NCBI GenBank assembly: GCA_905221605.1
Contig: CAJNDS010001557.1
Location: 972,501-1,036,500, forward strand
From: Symbiodinium natans
Taxonomy: Eukaryota; Sar; Dinophyceae; Suessiales; Symbiodiniaceae
Direction: 5' to 3'
DNA: 64,000 nt
This document shows positions 27,790-40,800 of the stretch, piece after piece; position 1 is the stretch's first letter; each line of letters begins with the position of its first letter. The position numbers and the translations under genes are program-made. The notes below the pieces were generated by a model that was not told the DNA's origin, ran no database searches, and saw nothing but the letters and a program-made list of their open reading frames with translations.

Positions 27790-28090
27790 CTAATGCCAAG
27801 ATGCCAGCATTGATTTGCAGCCTCTGCAAACTCAGAAATGCTGCGATTTACAGTATGTCCAGCCTTTGAAATCGCAGAAATGCTGCTATTTTCAGTATTT
27901 GCAGCCTCTGGAAACTCAGAAATGCTGCAGTGTACAGTATTTCCAGCGTCTGAAAGCGCAGAACTGCTGCTATATACAATATCTGCAGCCTCTCTGGGAA
28001 CTCAGAAATGCTGCTATTTTCAGTAGTTCCTGCATAAATGCTGTGCTTTTCCGGTATTTAGAGCTTGCGAACGGCCAGAACTGCTGCATT
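27790..28090 (+). repeat. 57-bp tandem repeats (five diverged units)
   Basis: Each unit holds TGCAGCCTCTG(G/C)AAACTC, AGAAATGCTGC and TATTTTCAGTA. The unit is a multiple of three, which keeps a frame open (QPLxTQKCC) without proving coding. Confidence 0.8.
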
Positions 28091-28835
28091 TCTGAGCGTT
28101 TACGGCCTCCGCTTCGCTTGCAAGAAGCCTTCGAAGCCTTCAGTAAATTATTTTTTGATCCCAAATAAGTTTTTTTTGATCCGCCTAGAAATAAGCTATT
28201 TTTTGATCCCAAATTCCTTTTTTTGATCCCCGACCCGTGGTTTTTTTGGAGGCTTGGGGTTTCGGGCTCAGGGCTTAGGGCGTAGGCCCTGGCGCAATAT
28301 TTTCCCCCACCTGGCATTAAGCCCCTCCCCGACTATGCCGGCATGAAAATGTTCCCACTCAAGAAGGTTGGGGTGCCTTCAAGGCTCCAAAGGTTTAGGG
28401 TTAGCGTTTAATGTTTAGGTAGCCCTAGAACCCGAAAACCCACGGGGTGGGGTTCGGGGGAGGGGGTCGCTTTGGGTTTTGGGTGAGTTTGGGTCTGGGG
28501 CTGTTTAAGTAATAGTGTTCGGCGGCTGTCTCCTATACTCAAGGCTCCTAAGCCTTGCCTTTACATGCTACGTATTCCACCGACTCCATTTACAGGATGC
28601 TATAGGCAGCCTACAAAGAAGTAGGCTTTTGAGCCCCTTGAAAAAGGGGTCCTTTCGACTCCTAAGCTTCGAACCCTCTAACCCTCTAAAACCCTCAACC
28701 CCTCAACCCTCAACCCCTCAACCCTAAACCCCAAACCCGAAAACCCTAAAACCCTAAACCCTAAACCCTAAACCCTAAACCCTAAACCCTAAACCCTAAC
28801 CCTAAACCTTCCTTGGGGGGCGGAAGCCCCCTCAG

Positions 28836-28897
28836 AAGAGAGCTGCGTCTCCGCCAGGAGCAGCAGCGGCTGGTGTCCGAAGCTGTTGAGTGCACAG
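28836..28897 (+). CDS. RBR gene exon: N-terminal helix
   Basis: Acceptor CCCTCAG directly after a CCCTAAA array region, donor GC at 28898, ends in phase 1. It reads RELRLRQEQQRLVSEAVECT, like the helix before the UBA-like part of plant and animal Ariadne proteins. The first codon needs one base from an upstream exon that was not identified. Confidence 0.75.
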
Positions 28898-31800
28898 GCC
28901 CGGCCTCACTGGCTCTGAAGCCAGAGGATCCCAGAAGGGGTTTGGGGTTTGAGGGTTTAGGGTTTAGGGTTTAGGGTTTCGGGTTTAGGGTTTGGGGTTT
29001 CGGGTTTCGGGTTTGGGGGGTTTGGGGGGTTTTGGGGGGTTTGGGGGGTTTAGGTTTGAGGTTTTGGGTTTCCTGTTTGGGGTTTATAGGGGTTCATAGG
29101 GGTTTTAGGGCTTTTGTATAGGCGCTCTATAGGGCTTATAGGGTTTGCAGGTTTATAGGGTCTAGGACGCTTGGGGCGTGGTAGGGTTTACTTCGGGTTC
29201 TGTAGGCACCGAAAACTCTGAGGCCTAAATGCAATCTTCAAGAGCCAGCTATTACATTGAGACAGAAACGCTTCATTTCCTTTTCCTTTTTGCCCAATAC
29301 AGCCTTTTTCCTGAGCTCCAAGTCCGTAACGTCTACAGCCTCAAGCCCTGGCATTTTTGCAAACGCTCTAAACCTAAACCCTACACCCCCACCGGTGTCA
29401 GCTTTGAAGCCCGAATATAGACCCCCCCAAAACAAAGTTGGATTTCCTTATAATAAGGACCCAATAAGGGACCCCTACTTTCGGAAACACACCCTAAACC
29501 CTAAACCCTAAACCCTAAACCCTAAACCCTAAACCCTAAACCCTAAACCCTAAACCCCAAGCTTTGAAGCCCCACATCTTCAAAAGGTGTCGAGGAAGAT
29601 GACGCGCTGTTGCTGTTGCGGGCCTGCCGATGGGATGTGGCCGTCTACAACGAGGCCGTCGTTGCAAGTTTTAGGGTTTAGCGTTTCGGGTTTTTGGTTT
29701 AGGGTTTTGGGTTTTGGGTTTAGGCCTCAAGCCCTATAAACCCTTGTATGGGGGTTTCCGAAACTAGGGGTACCTTATTGGGGTTCTTTTGTTTGAGGGG
29801 ATCCTACTATTTGGGGGCTTATTTTAGGGGCCCTATTTAGAAAATAGAAAACAATTTTCGTAAACCTCTTATATCATGAAGGGTTTGCAGGGTTTACAGG
29901 GCCATCATGTTGTGTCCACACACACACACACACCTGATAAGCCCCAATTACCAACCCCCCCCCCCCCGTGGGCCCAGATCGCAATTCAATCAACCCCAAT
30001 CTCATGATCAACCGAGGGGAGCTTTAAGTGTCTCAGGGCTGAGGCATTTTAAGAGTTTGGGGGTTTATAGGGTTTGGCCTGCACAAGCTGACTAAGGGCT
30101 CACCTTGGCTTAAAACCCTAACACCCTAAAGCCCTAAGACCCTGAGACCCTAAAACCCTGAACCCTAAACCAAAACCCCCAAAAACCCTAAGTTTCGAAG
30201 ACAACCCGCGGAAGCGCCCCACCGTTTCCCTAAACCCTAAAGCCTAAACCCTAAACCCTACACCCTCAACCCTAAACCCTCAACCCTTTCGATTCAAGGC
30301 CTTCTTTGAGGACGCCGAGGCCCTCCGTGCGCGCCACGGCATCTCCGAGGGCGAGGCGTGCGCTAAGGGGCCTACGGATTCTTGGTTAGGTTTGGGGTTT
30401 GGGGTTTAGGGTTTAGGGTTTAGGGTTTAGGGTTTAGGGTTTAGGGTTTAGGGTTTAGGGTTTGGGGCATGAGGGTATGCGGTGCCCTCTAGCCTCCCTT
30501 AAAGGGTATATATGTTGAGGGGGAGACAGGTACCTAAGTTTCATTCCTGAACCAGTAGATCATGCCAGGGTTTCGGGGTTTGGGGTCTTGGGCTGATCTG
30601 GCTGTTGAGGGTTTAGGGTTTAGGGTTGAGGGTTGAGGGTTGAGGGTTGAGGGTTGTGATGTTCCCCCTTATACTAGCAGTCCGTAGTAGGGATTATAGT
30701 AGGGGTACTATATATCCCGATTAAGGACTGTTAGTATAAGGGCAGAACCTTGGCGGGACGAAATCAGCCCTAGACGAAGCAGTGCGTTTACAGCGAGTCT
30801 CAGTAAAGCAAGGTTTTGGGTTGAGGGTTTAGGGTTTAGGGCTCAGGGTTCGTTTAGGGTTTAGAGTTAGTTTGAGCGCCCTATGCACATGAAGCTCTTC
30901 AGAATCTCATCTTCCCTGTCCAGGAAGAGCTGGGCCCTACCTCCGAGCTCTGTGGTATCTGCTGCCCGGCGAAAGCGAAAACTACTCAGGGTTTAGGGTT
31001 TAGGGTTTAGGGTTTAGGGTTTAGGGTTTAGGGAATGCCGAGCCCCGCCTTCGCGAACCCTGGACCCCATTCGAAACCCTTAAACCCTAAACCCTCAACC
31101 CCAAGCCCTAAACCCCCTTCAAGCCCTTAAACCCGAAAACCCCTACAGCCCTTTAACGCTTAAACCCTTGGACACCTAAAACCCCTTAAGCCCTTAAACC
31201 CTTCAACTCCTAGACCCCTTAAACCCTTAAGCCCTTGAACTCTCAAACCCCTCAAACCCTTGAACCCTTAACCTATAATATAGGGCCTTAACAATTAGAC
31301 AGGGTTATTGGGGGTTATTATTGTATGCTTACAAAGGGACCATAAGGGGATACTGTTCGTAATTATCCCGACCCCCCAAAATTAACCCCTAAACCCTAAA
31401 CCCTAAACCCTAACCCCTGAACCCAAAATTAAACGCCTAAAGCTCCTTCAACCCTTGAACCCCTGAAACCCTCAGACCCTTTAACTCTTAAGCTCTTAAA
31501 CCTAGAGAACTCCTTAAACTCCTTAAGCCGCTCAGTCCCCTTTAAACCCCCTACTGTAAAGGTCCTTAAACCCCAAACCCCAAACCCTAAACCCTTAACC
31601 CTAAACCCTAAACCCGAAGCCCTAAACCCTAAACCCTAAACCCAAAACTCTAAACCCTACATCTCGGCCCTCCCAGGCTTCTGCGCTCCGGGGGAGCAGC
31701 TCTTGCCATGCAGCCGCAGGGCGAAGCCGGAGGTGGCTCCGAAGGGTTTAGGGTTTAGGGTTTAGGGTTTAGGGTTTAGGGTTTAGGGTTTAGGGTTTAG

Positions 31801-34800
31801 AGTTTAGGGTTTAGAGTTTAGGGTTTAGGGTTTAGGGTTTAGGGTTTGGGGTGTGTCGTTGTTTGGCCTCTATATCATAATGCTGTAGAAACCCCCCAAA
31901 GCCCATTCCACTTATTGAGGCCCCTAGAGTATGTTCTTTTCGCCAAGTATACAGTGAACTCCGAAAAGTTGGAACATGTCCCTCCTGAAGGCCCGCCACA
32001 AAGGCAAGTCTGGTTTGCGGAATATTCCAACTATCACATGTTTAACGTTGAAAAACCCGTCGCATTTATGGTTCTTTGACGTTAAAAAACCCCAAGTGGG
32101 TCCAAGCTTCATGTTGAACGTGGAACATTTGAGGCTCCAAGTTTCAGATTTTCGAAACACTTTCAATTTGAATCATTCAGTTTGAAACTGTCAAAGGCCA
32201 CCCCTTGGGCTAACAACCTAAATTGGGAACATGCTCAGAAAGGGCCCTTGCGACCCGGAAGCCATGATCCAAGATTCAGGGGTTCACCATACATTGTTGG
32301 GGCAGATCTTTTTGTTTCTGGTTTTCTTGGGGTTTGGGGCTGGGGTTTTTTAGGATTCTCACGTTTTTTGGGGGGTTTGGGGGGCCTGGGGGTCTTGGGT
32401 TGCTTTGTGGGTTGGTACGTGCAGAAGCCATGTTTGAGGCACCTCCACTAGAAAGCGTTAGTAAGAAGCGGAAGGGTGTGTAGGTATTCTCTGCCAGGAG
32501 AAGCCGCACCCGGTCTTTTGCCTCGATTGCTGGCGCCAGTACGCGCAAATGTCGGTGGAGGAGGGCAAAGGCAGCCGGGCCTTGCTAGAAACACGCTGAA
32601 GTTTTGGTCTTCGCAACCCCAACCCCCCACAAAATTTAAATGTTTAGTAAACCCCAAACCCCTCGTCATCACGGCCTATTGTCTCCATCCTACAGAAAGC
32701 CACCCTAAACCCTAAACCCTAAACCCTAAACCCTAAACCCTAAACCCTAAACCCTAAACCCTAAACCCTAAACCCTAAACCCTAAAGCTTAGTAAACCCT
32801 AAACCCTAAACCCCACCTCAGCTTTTCCCTTGGTCCTAGGCCCGACACCCTGGGCGGGTTTCGGGTCTGAACTCATTGATACATTTTCGAGGTCGCTTCG
32901 TGGCCATCATTTTCGGAGCCAAGGTAAAAATCTAGGAAAATCTAGCCCCGAGCACCGTTTGCTGGTCGGCTAGAGAAAACTAGAAAAAGCTAGAAAAAAC
33001 TAGACTTTTCATTCGCTGAATTGCTGATATTTCCTGGCCATCAAGACTGTGGTTTCGGGTTTAAGGGGTTGGGGCTCACTACCTTGTCATGGGTTAGGAT
33101 GTTGCTGCCGAACAGGGTTCAGGGATGTCTGTAATTTGGATAGCTGAAGTTTTAGTTTTCAGGTTCAGGGCTAGTGTACTGTTAGAGTTGTTTAGGGTTT
33201 AGTGCGTCAGTTGTTTTCAAGACTTTTCGGGTTCAGGGTTTAGCGTGTTTCGGATTGGACACCCCGACATCGCACTCGGAACGGTTGTTGATCAAGGCTT
33301 TTCGGGTTCAGGTCTTATTGTGTTTGGGATTGGACACCCCCCCAAGTGGCTTTTCGGGCTGAGCAAAAACTAGACTTTTCCGAGCCTCGGGGCCCCGTGT
33401 TTCCATACAACCTATGCCTCAATCTAAACGGAGCGCTGAACTTTTCTTTCACCACGTCCAATCCCATGCTCTCGAAGGTGTTTTCTTGAGCCGGGCTAAG
33501 CCTTTCCATGCCAAGGCTGGCAAAAAACTACACTTTTCCGAGTAAAAGCTAAACTTTTCCGGGCAAATGCTAGACTTTTCCGGGTAAAAGCTAGACTTTT
33601 CCGGGTAAATGCTAGATTTTTCCAGGATTTCGGCCGGGCCTCGGGGCCCCGTGTTTCCATGCAACAACTGCCTTCATCTAACCGGAATAGCCCCACATAC
33701 AAGGATGACCTACGTGCATCATGCCATATGGGCCCCATGAACCCCAAGAACCTGACCTCAGATCCTGCCAGTCAGTAGGCAGGCTTCTCTTGCCTGGACA
33801 CTTTCTTTGCAAGGACGGTATGGGCACAAAAGGTGACATTACCATTCACGCCCTTCTGATTTTCTTTTTGATTTCCAGGGCCCAAGTATTTTGGTTGTAG
33901 GGTTTGAGTTCAGGGTTTGGGGTCAGGAATTGGGCTCATCCCCTACTTAGTGTCCACAGAGTTAAAGGTTTCCAGAGACAGAGTCGCCAATCACCAAGAA
34001 CAAATCTTAGACATATTCTGAACATTGAGCGAAGGAAAACTTTAGAACCTTTGGTTGCTAAGCAAAGGAAACATATTGGAAAAATCTAGCGCCTTTCTTC
34101 GTGTTCCGGCTTCGAAGAAGACGGTCTGGAAGCAGATACTAAAGCGTTTCTAAGATGAACGGCTTCTTCAAGGATCCCACGTCGGGGGCAAGGTTCCTCG
34201 CGGGCCCTCGGTAGAACAAAGAAGGATGTAGGGTTTAGGGTTTAGGGTTTAGGGTCATCCGAAAGCCTTAAACCTTGGTTGAGGGTTTAAAGCCGACAAG
34301 AGTCTGTTGCGAATGAACTGAAACGAGAAGGGTTGGGAAGTCCCCCCCTTCTACTAAATGTCCTTATCGGCATTATAACAGGGGGTACTACAATCCCTAT
34401 TAAGGACTGCTAGTATAAGGGGGAGCATCCCAACATTCTGGTGCATAAGGTTTAGGGCAAGGGTTTAGAGTTCAGGGACCTCAACCCTAAAGAGGTTTAG
34501 GGCTAGGGTTTAGGGTTTAGGGTTTAGGGCTAGGGTTTAGGGTTGAGGTTTGAGGGTTTAGTGACCTAAAAACCCTAAACCCCTAAGCCCCGAACGTTCC
34601 GAGGCTGCCTAGATCTTCACTGTCCAGCCCCTGGTTGCAAGGTGGGGCCGCGGGAAGGGGGGGAAGGGGGGAGGGGGGGGGTTAGGGTTTAGGGCTAGGG
34701 TTTAGGGTTTGGGGTTTGGGGTTTAGGGGGTTTAGGGTTTAGGGCCTTAGGGCTTCAACCTTGGAAGCCTAGTGTTGGAACTTTTTCGTGGTTTCGGGCT

Positions 34801-37800
34801 ATAGGGCATATCCTAAACCCTAAACCCTAAACCCGAAAACCCTAAGTCCCAATCAACGTCGCTGGTTGGAAGCGATCACCGCTACCAGATGGCACAGAGA
34901 GGGCGCCGGCAATGTGGGTTCACGAACTTCGCTTTCCCAGCTTGATGCTGGCCAGACAGCCTCTTCATCAACAAGTCAGGACTTTTTCCACTGTGCTTCG
35001 CCAACTTGCGCACATGTGCGGGGTGCAGATTCAGTTCGTTCAGCTACCTTCTCTGAGGGCCTTGAATGTCCAATATGCTGTACAGAGCATTTCGGTAAGA
35101 CCCAGACGTTCCCTTGATAGTTCCTTTCTGTGTACAGCAAGACGCGTCATGGGAGGGCGCTCCTTGCGAAAGTTCGCTCAGCTCCCCTTTGCTCCCATGC
35201 GTTCTGTTCATGTTTCCACTCCATATGATGTGCCAAATTTTGTGGCGCTGTGGTTAGCCCATCGCCGTGCCCGCAGACAGGCAAGGGATGGCTGACTCAC
35301 TTAATTCTGAGTTGGAATCCGTTTAGTCGCCAAGTGTCTCGCTTCGTGACAGTCCGCATGACCGATTGCCTAAACCCTAAACCCTAAACCCTAAACCCTA
35401 AACCCTAAACCCTAAACCCTAAACCCTAAACCCGTAGGAGTCATGATCCTTCAGCAGTTAGGTTGGGATCATGTACCCCACAACCTGGCAACCTCAACCC
35501 TGGAATCCCTTCACGAATTTAGGGTTGAGGGTTTAGGGTTTAGGGGTTACGGTTTAGGGTTCAGGGTTTAGGGGTTACGGTTTAGGGTTTAGCGTTCAGG
35601 GCTTGGGGCTTAGAATGGACAATAAACCTTTGAGGTTTGATTTCGTCCTCAAGGTAGGGCCCCTTTCGACCCGTACCTTTAAGTCACGGCAGGGAAGGGT
35701 TAGGGTTTGGGGTTGAGGGTTCGGGGTTTGGGAGGTCAGCCGGTGTCTTCGGCAGGCGATTTCCCCTTTGTCTTTGACTTGTGTGGGGTGTTTGATTTTC
35801 CGGGTCCTCGCTTTTCTTCGTCCTCATGTGGGTTGGGTGATTTCCCGGAGATTGTCTGCCCTATGGTTCAACCCTTGGGTTTAGGGTTTAGGATTTAAGG
35901 GTCCTTGGGTTTAGGGTTTAGGGTTCAAAGGTTTAGGGTTTAGGATTTAGGGTCGGTGTGTGGGTGGGAGGCTTGCTTTCATGTGTGGTCGCTGTGAGCG
36001 GAGTCAGTAGGATCCTTATGTCCTTGGGTGGCTTTCAAAGCCTTGCCTCCATTCTCAGTCGTACCTTGGCATGGTCTCAGTCTCTGTATATAGATCGGTT
36101 TGATGAGAAGTGCATACCCTCCTGTAGCAAAGGCTTATAGGCTTGGTGGCTTAAGAAGGGTTGAGCTGCAAGCTTTATCTGGCTCGTACTGGGTCGAACT
36201 ATTGGGCTCTTGGGTTGTTGTAGGACATCCGGACCGCCTTCGGTTTGATGACCAAGAGTCCTTGTCTCGCTCTTCCTGAGACATCACGGCATCGCGCGCT
36301 CTGAGAAGTCCTACCCGCGCTTGTAGGGCTCAGGGTTTAAAGTTCACGGTTCAGAAGTCTGAGCACCCTAAACCCTAAACCCTAAACCCTAAACCCTAAA
36401 CCCTAAACCCTAAACCCTAAACCCTAAACCCTAAACCCTAAACCCTGAACCCTGAACCCTGAACCCTGAACCCTGAAACCCTAAACTCGAAACCCTAACC
36501 CCTAAACCCTTAGCCATACCCTAAACATCCGACAGGAACTCCTTCGACCGCGCCACTTCTCGCAACTCCTCGTTCCTTGGTGGCGACCTGCACCCAAGAA
36601 GCTCCGAAATTCCAGGGCTTCGAGCTTTGCGAACAGCATAGGTCGGTTCCGGGTTTTCGGGTTGAGTTGAGGGTTCAGGATTCCGAGGGGCTTGTGTGAC
36701 TTGAGGAGCTTAGGGAAGCTTCCAAACGAGTGCAGGCCTTAAACTTTCAGGGACAAGGGATCTGACAGTGTTTACTTTAGGCCTGCTAGGGAGGAGGTTG
36801 TTCCAGTCTGCTTCTGCAACAGGCCGAGTTTAGGCTTGAGGGTTGAGGGTTGAGGGTAAACCCTAAAGCCTAAACCCTAAGCCCTAAGCCTAAACCCTAA
36901 ATCCTAAACCCTAAATCCTAAACCCTAAACCCTAAACCCTAAACCCTGAACCCTGAACCCTAAACCCTAAACCCTAAGCCTAAACCCTAAATCCTAAACC
37001 TCTCGGCTGCCTAAGGCTTATAAGCCCTAAAGCCCTGAATCCCTTTTCAAGAACTCGAAGGAAGTACTGAAACCCCAAGGCTCTAGAAGCCCTGAAGCCC
37101 GCTTTGGGTTTAGGGTTTAGGGTTTAGGGTTTAGGGTTTAGGGTTTAGGGTTTAGGTTTAGGGTTTAGGGTTTAGGGCTATGCTTTTAATAAACATCGAA
37201 ACAAAGCCACCTCTAGGAGGCATCATCAATGCGCCGCTTCCGCCGGTTCTTGACAGAGAGCCTCGTGGACGCGACTTGGGCCTTACGGTAGGGTCCTATG
37301 AGGATTCATGAGATTGAACCCTAAACCCTAAACCCTAAACCCTCTTCTTCGGGTTTTAAAGGGCACCCTCTTCAATCATTGCCCTTGCTTGGAAACCTAG
37401 CACATCATTCGGATCCCATTATCAAGATCCACTTTCTGGGGTTTAGGGTTTAGGGTTAAGTGTTTCGGGTTTAGGGTTTGGGGTTTGGGGTTTGGGGCTG
37501 TAGGATTTTGTAGGGCTCATGGCTTCTCGGCCTTTCGGGTACCTTTCTTTTCTCCAGGAGGTCGGTGCAAGTTAAGAAGCAGCCGTGTTTTCATTGGTTT
37601 AGGGTTTAGGGTTTTGGGTTTTGGGTTTAGGGAGTTTAGGGTTTAGGGTTTAGGGTTTAGGGCTACAGCAGGCGCTTGCTGAGCCATCTGTTGCAGAAGA
37701 TGTTTACAATGCTGTGACACATGTCCAAGCTTGACGTGTAAGGGGCAAGAAACGAGTAGCACTAACTTTGTAGCACCGAAGGCATGAACCATGCTAGAGA

Positions 37801-40800
37801 AAAACACCTCAAAGCACCGGGAACTGCAACGTCAAAGCATTCCGGAAGATTGAAGCGATGGACGCCGTCTTCATCCTAGAATCCTCGAAAAGTCAGGCAG
37901 CAGCCATCGTTCCTCTGAGCCTAAACCCTAAAACCCAACCCCCTATGACGCGGTTCTTTCTTGTGCTCTTCGTGCCTTTTGGCCGCAGGGTTGCCGAATG
38001 TGGGCTCAGGAGGGGCGAAAGGGTTCTCCTCTGCCATGTATATGGTCTTGGGATTGGCATAGGGTTTAGGGTTTAGGGTTTAGGGTTTAGGGTTTAGGGG
38101 TCTGTGTTTTTTCTATTGGAGCTTCTACTTGGTCTTTTCTGTAGGAGTCGCGGCTTGGGGTCTGGCTTCAGGCTATACGCAGGAACCCTATAAGCCTGCA
38201 GCCGCGAACCAACCCAAGGACCAACGACAAGCCTTAACACCTGCAGAGACCCTGAACCCTGAACCCTAAACCCTAAACCCGAAACCCTAAACCCGAAACC
38301 CTAAACCCCAAAGAAACCACAAAAACCCGCGTTAGCTAAACCCTAAACCCGAAACCCCCAACGACGTCTTGCTAATGGCCACCAACTAAGACATCAATCC
38401 CAGGACTCCCAAGGGCGCGTCAAGTGGTGTCCCGGAGCAGGCCAGGATCTAGGGTCTAGGGTCTAGGGTTTAGGGTTTAGGGTTGAGGGTTTAGGGTTAG
38501 GGTTTAGGGTTTGGGGTTTAGGGTTTAGGTTTAGGCCTTGGGGTTTAGGGTTTAGGGTTAAGGGTTTAGGGCTTGGGGTTCAGCATCTCATGTTCGAGCT
38601 TTCACTAGTCTAGCAAGCTTTTCAAGCGACAGGAAAATACCCACCCACCCAAAGAAATCCCATAACATGAAGAAGATATGAAGTTCAGTCAACCCATAAG
38701 CCTTAGACTCAGACTCCATGCCCGGGGGCGCTACACCGCACGCCTTTAAGCGCCCGCCTCAAGCTCTCTCACTTTACCCGACTGGCTTAGGCTCCTTATT
38801 GGGCATCCCAGGCCTGAGCCTGATCGAAACCCTAAACCCTAAACCCTAAACCCTAAACCCTAAACCCTAAACCCTAAGCCCTAAACCGACCCTGAACCCC
38901 CCCCCCCCCCCCCCCCCCCCCTCCTTCTCAAGACGCCCTGGACTTCCCTGCGTGCCTATGACGACGAAGCGTTGTGCTTAACCGTTGTGCCTATGCCGAC
39001 TAAGAGTTCACAATTTATGTGTATAAGAAAGAGAGGGTTCAGGGTTTAGAGTTTAGGGTTAGCCGGGCTCCGGCTTAGGCTTGTGGGGCTCAGGGGTGTA
39101 GGGTTTAGTTTAGGGCTTAGCAGCGACAGCTGCCGCTCTGGGGGATGCAAGAGCAATTCTTCCATCACTTGCACCGTTTGCAAGCTCTCTTCAACAAAGT
39201 GGCATCGCCAGGACCGCTTCCAAAGACTCATGGCGCAGCCTTGTGCGGAGTATACTGAAAAGCCGCAGTTCTGGCCAGCACTGCACGCCACGCATATTTG
39301 GGCTTGCCTGGACAAGTGGGTTGGCTCAGCCACGTGGAACCGCTTCGACCACGCCAACGGTCTGCAAGCGAGCCACGGCCCCAAAAGCAGTGCAGATGCG
39401 GCGCTGATTGCGTTGCTAAGCCTCCAAAGCGTTTTCGGCAAAACTGCATAACCCACAGAGCTGCACACAGACGAGCCTAACGCAGCGCTCAATGTTCGAA
39501 AATGGGCAGTACCACCCAAATTTGAACCTTGCTTTACAGTTTGCGGTTTCAGGGTTTAGGGTTCAGGGGTTTGGGGTTTAGGGTTTAGGGGTTTGGGGTT
39601 TAGGGTTTAGGGTTCAGGGGTTTGGGGTTTAGGGTTTAGGGTTTAGGGTTTAGGGTTTAGGGTTTGGGGGTTCAGGGTTTAGGGTTTAGGTTCATCTGCA
39701 ACCACCCATAAACCCCCTATGAACCCCCAAAGCCTATACCCTAAACCCTATAAACCCCAAACCCTAAACCCTAAACCCTAAACCCTGAACCCTGAACCCT
39801 GAACGCTGAACCCTAAACCCTAACCCTATAACCCTAAACCCTAAACCCTGAGCCCCTGAATCCCGAAACCCCACACCCTAAACCCCTAAGCCCCTAAAGC
39901 CTAAGAAGCTGGAGCCGGACTATGCCTAAAACCCTAAACCCGAAAACCCGAAAACCCTAAAACCCTAAACCCTAAGCCCTAAACCCTAAACCCTAAGCGA
40001 ACGGAGGTTGCCAGCGCGCTGCGTCGGATCCGGGCACCGGTGAGGCGACCGAGCAGGGGACCGGTGGGGTTTTTAAGGGCGTTTGAGGATTTGTTTAAGG
40101 GTTTGTTAAAGATTTGTGTTTGTGTGTTCTTTGTTATTCGGTTTCGTTTAAGGTTTGTTAGGTTTTTGTAGGCTTGTTGATTTGTTAGGTCTTTTGTAGG
40201 TTTTCAAAGGGTTTTTGTGTCAGGCTTTGTTCAGAGCTTTTAAGGTCTTTATTGGTTTGTTCGGGCCTTTAACTTTTCTGTGATAGCATGCAGCAGCACT
40301 CCCTGTCCGACGCCCTCAATAGCAGGCGTTGGCTTCTTATAGCTAGAACCCGAAACCCCAACTCTAAACCCCAAACTCTAAACCCCAAACCCTAAACCCC
40401 AAACCCTAAACCCTAAACCCTGACATGTCGATACAAGCCTTCTTTCACGAGCTCGAACCTGTAGTTTGCTGTAGTCAGTGTCCCACCCTAAACTTGTAGG
40501 GTTCTTAAGGGAGTGGGGGGTTTCAAGGGGCGCATGTATCCCAGGGTTCCCTAACACTCCCTACTACTCCCTAAGCTTCCTTGAGGTTCCCTAGCCCCTC
40601 CCTGAAGAACACTCTACCCCCAACCCCCCCCCCCCCCCCCCAAAACCCGCACCCCAAACTTCTCAAAGTCCTGAGCGCGCTCTAAACACCCCTTGTAGAC
40701 TCTTAACTCTAGCAGCCTAAACCCTATATAGCCTACAACCCTAAACCCCCAAACTCGATTAGGGGCCCACAAACCTATAGTTAACATGCCCTTAAACATA

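Larger units (their letters stand above)
26325..28228. mobile_element. 1.9-kb composite element with GGATCAAAAAA inverted ends
   Basis: The left end has four copies of GGATCAA(A/G)AA and the right end four copies of TTTTTTGATCC, so the ends are inverted. Inside, in order: a purine-only tract (26435-26720), CTCTGGTCC-type repeats (26840-26915), a GGGGGGGCTGCGCCCCCCC palindrome at 27062, AT-rich ACAATAATAT repeats (27180-27730), and five units of about 57 bp (27790-28090). A block GCTTC(A/G)(A/G)AG.(A/C).A(C/T) followed by TTCTAAT.CCA.GATGC recurs near 26795, 27115 and 27760. No transposase frame was seen. Confidence 0.6.
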
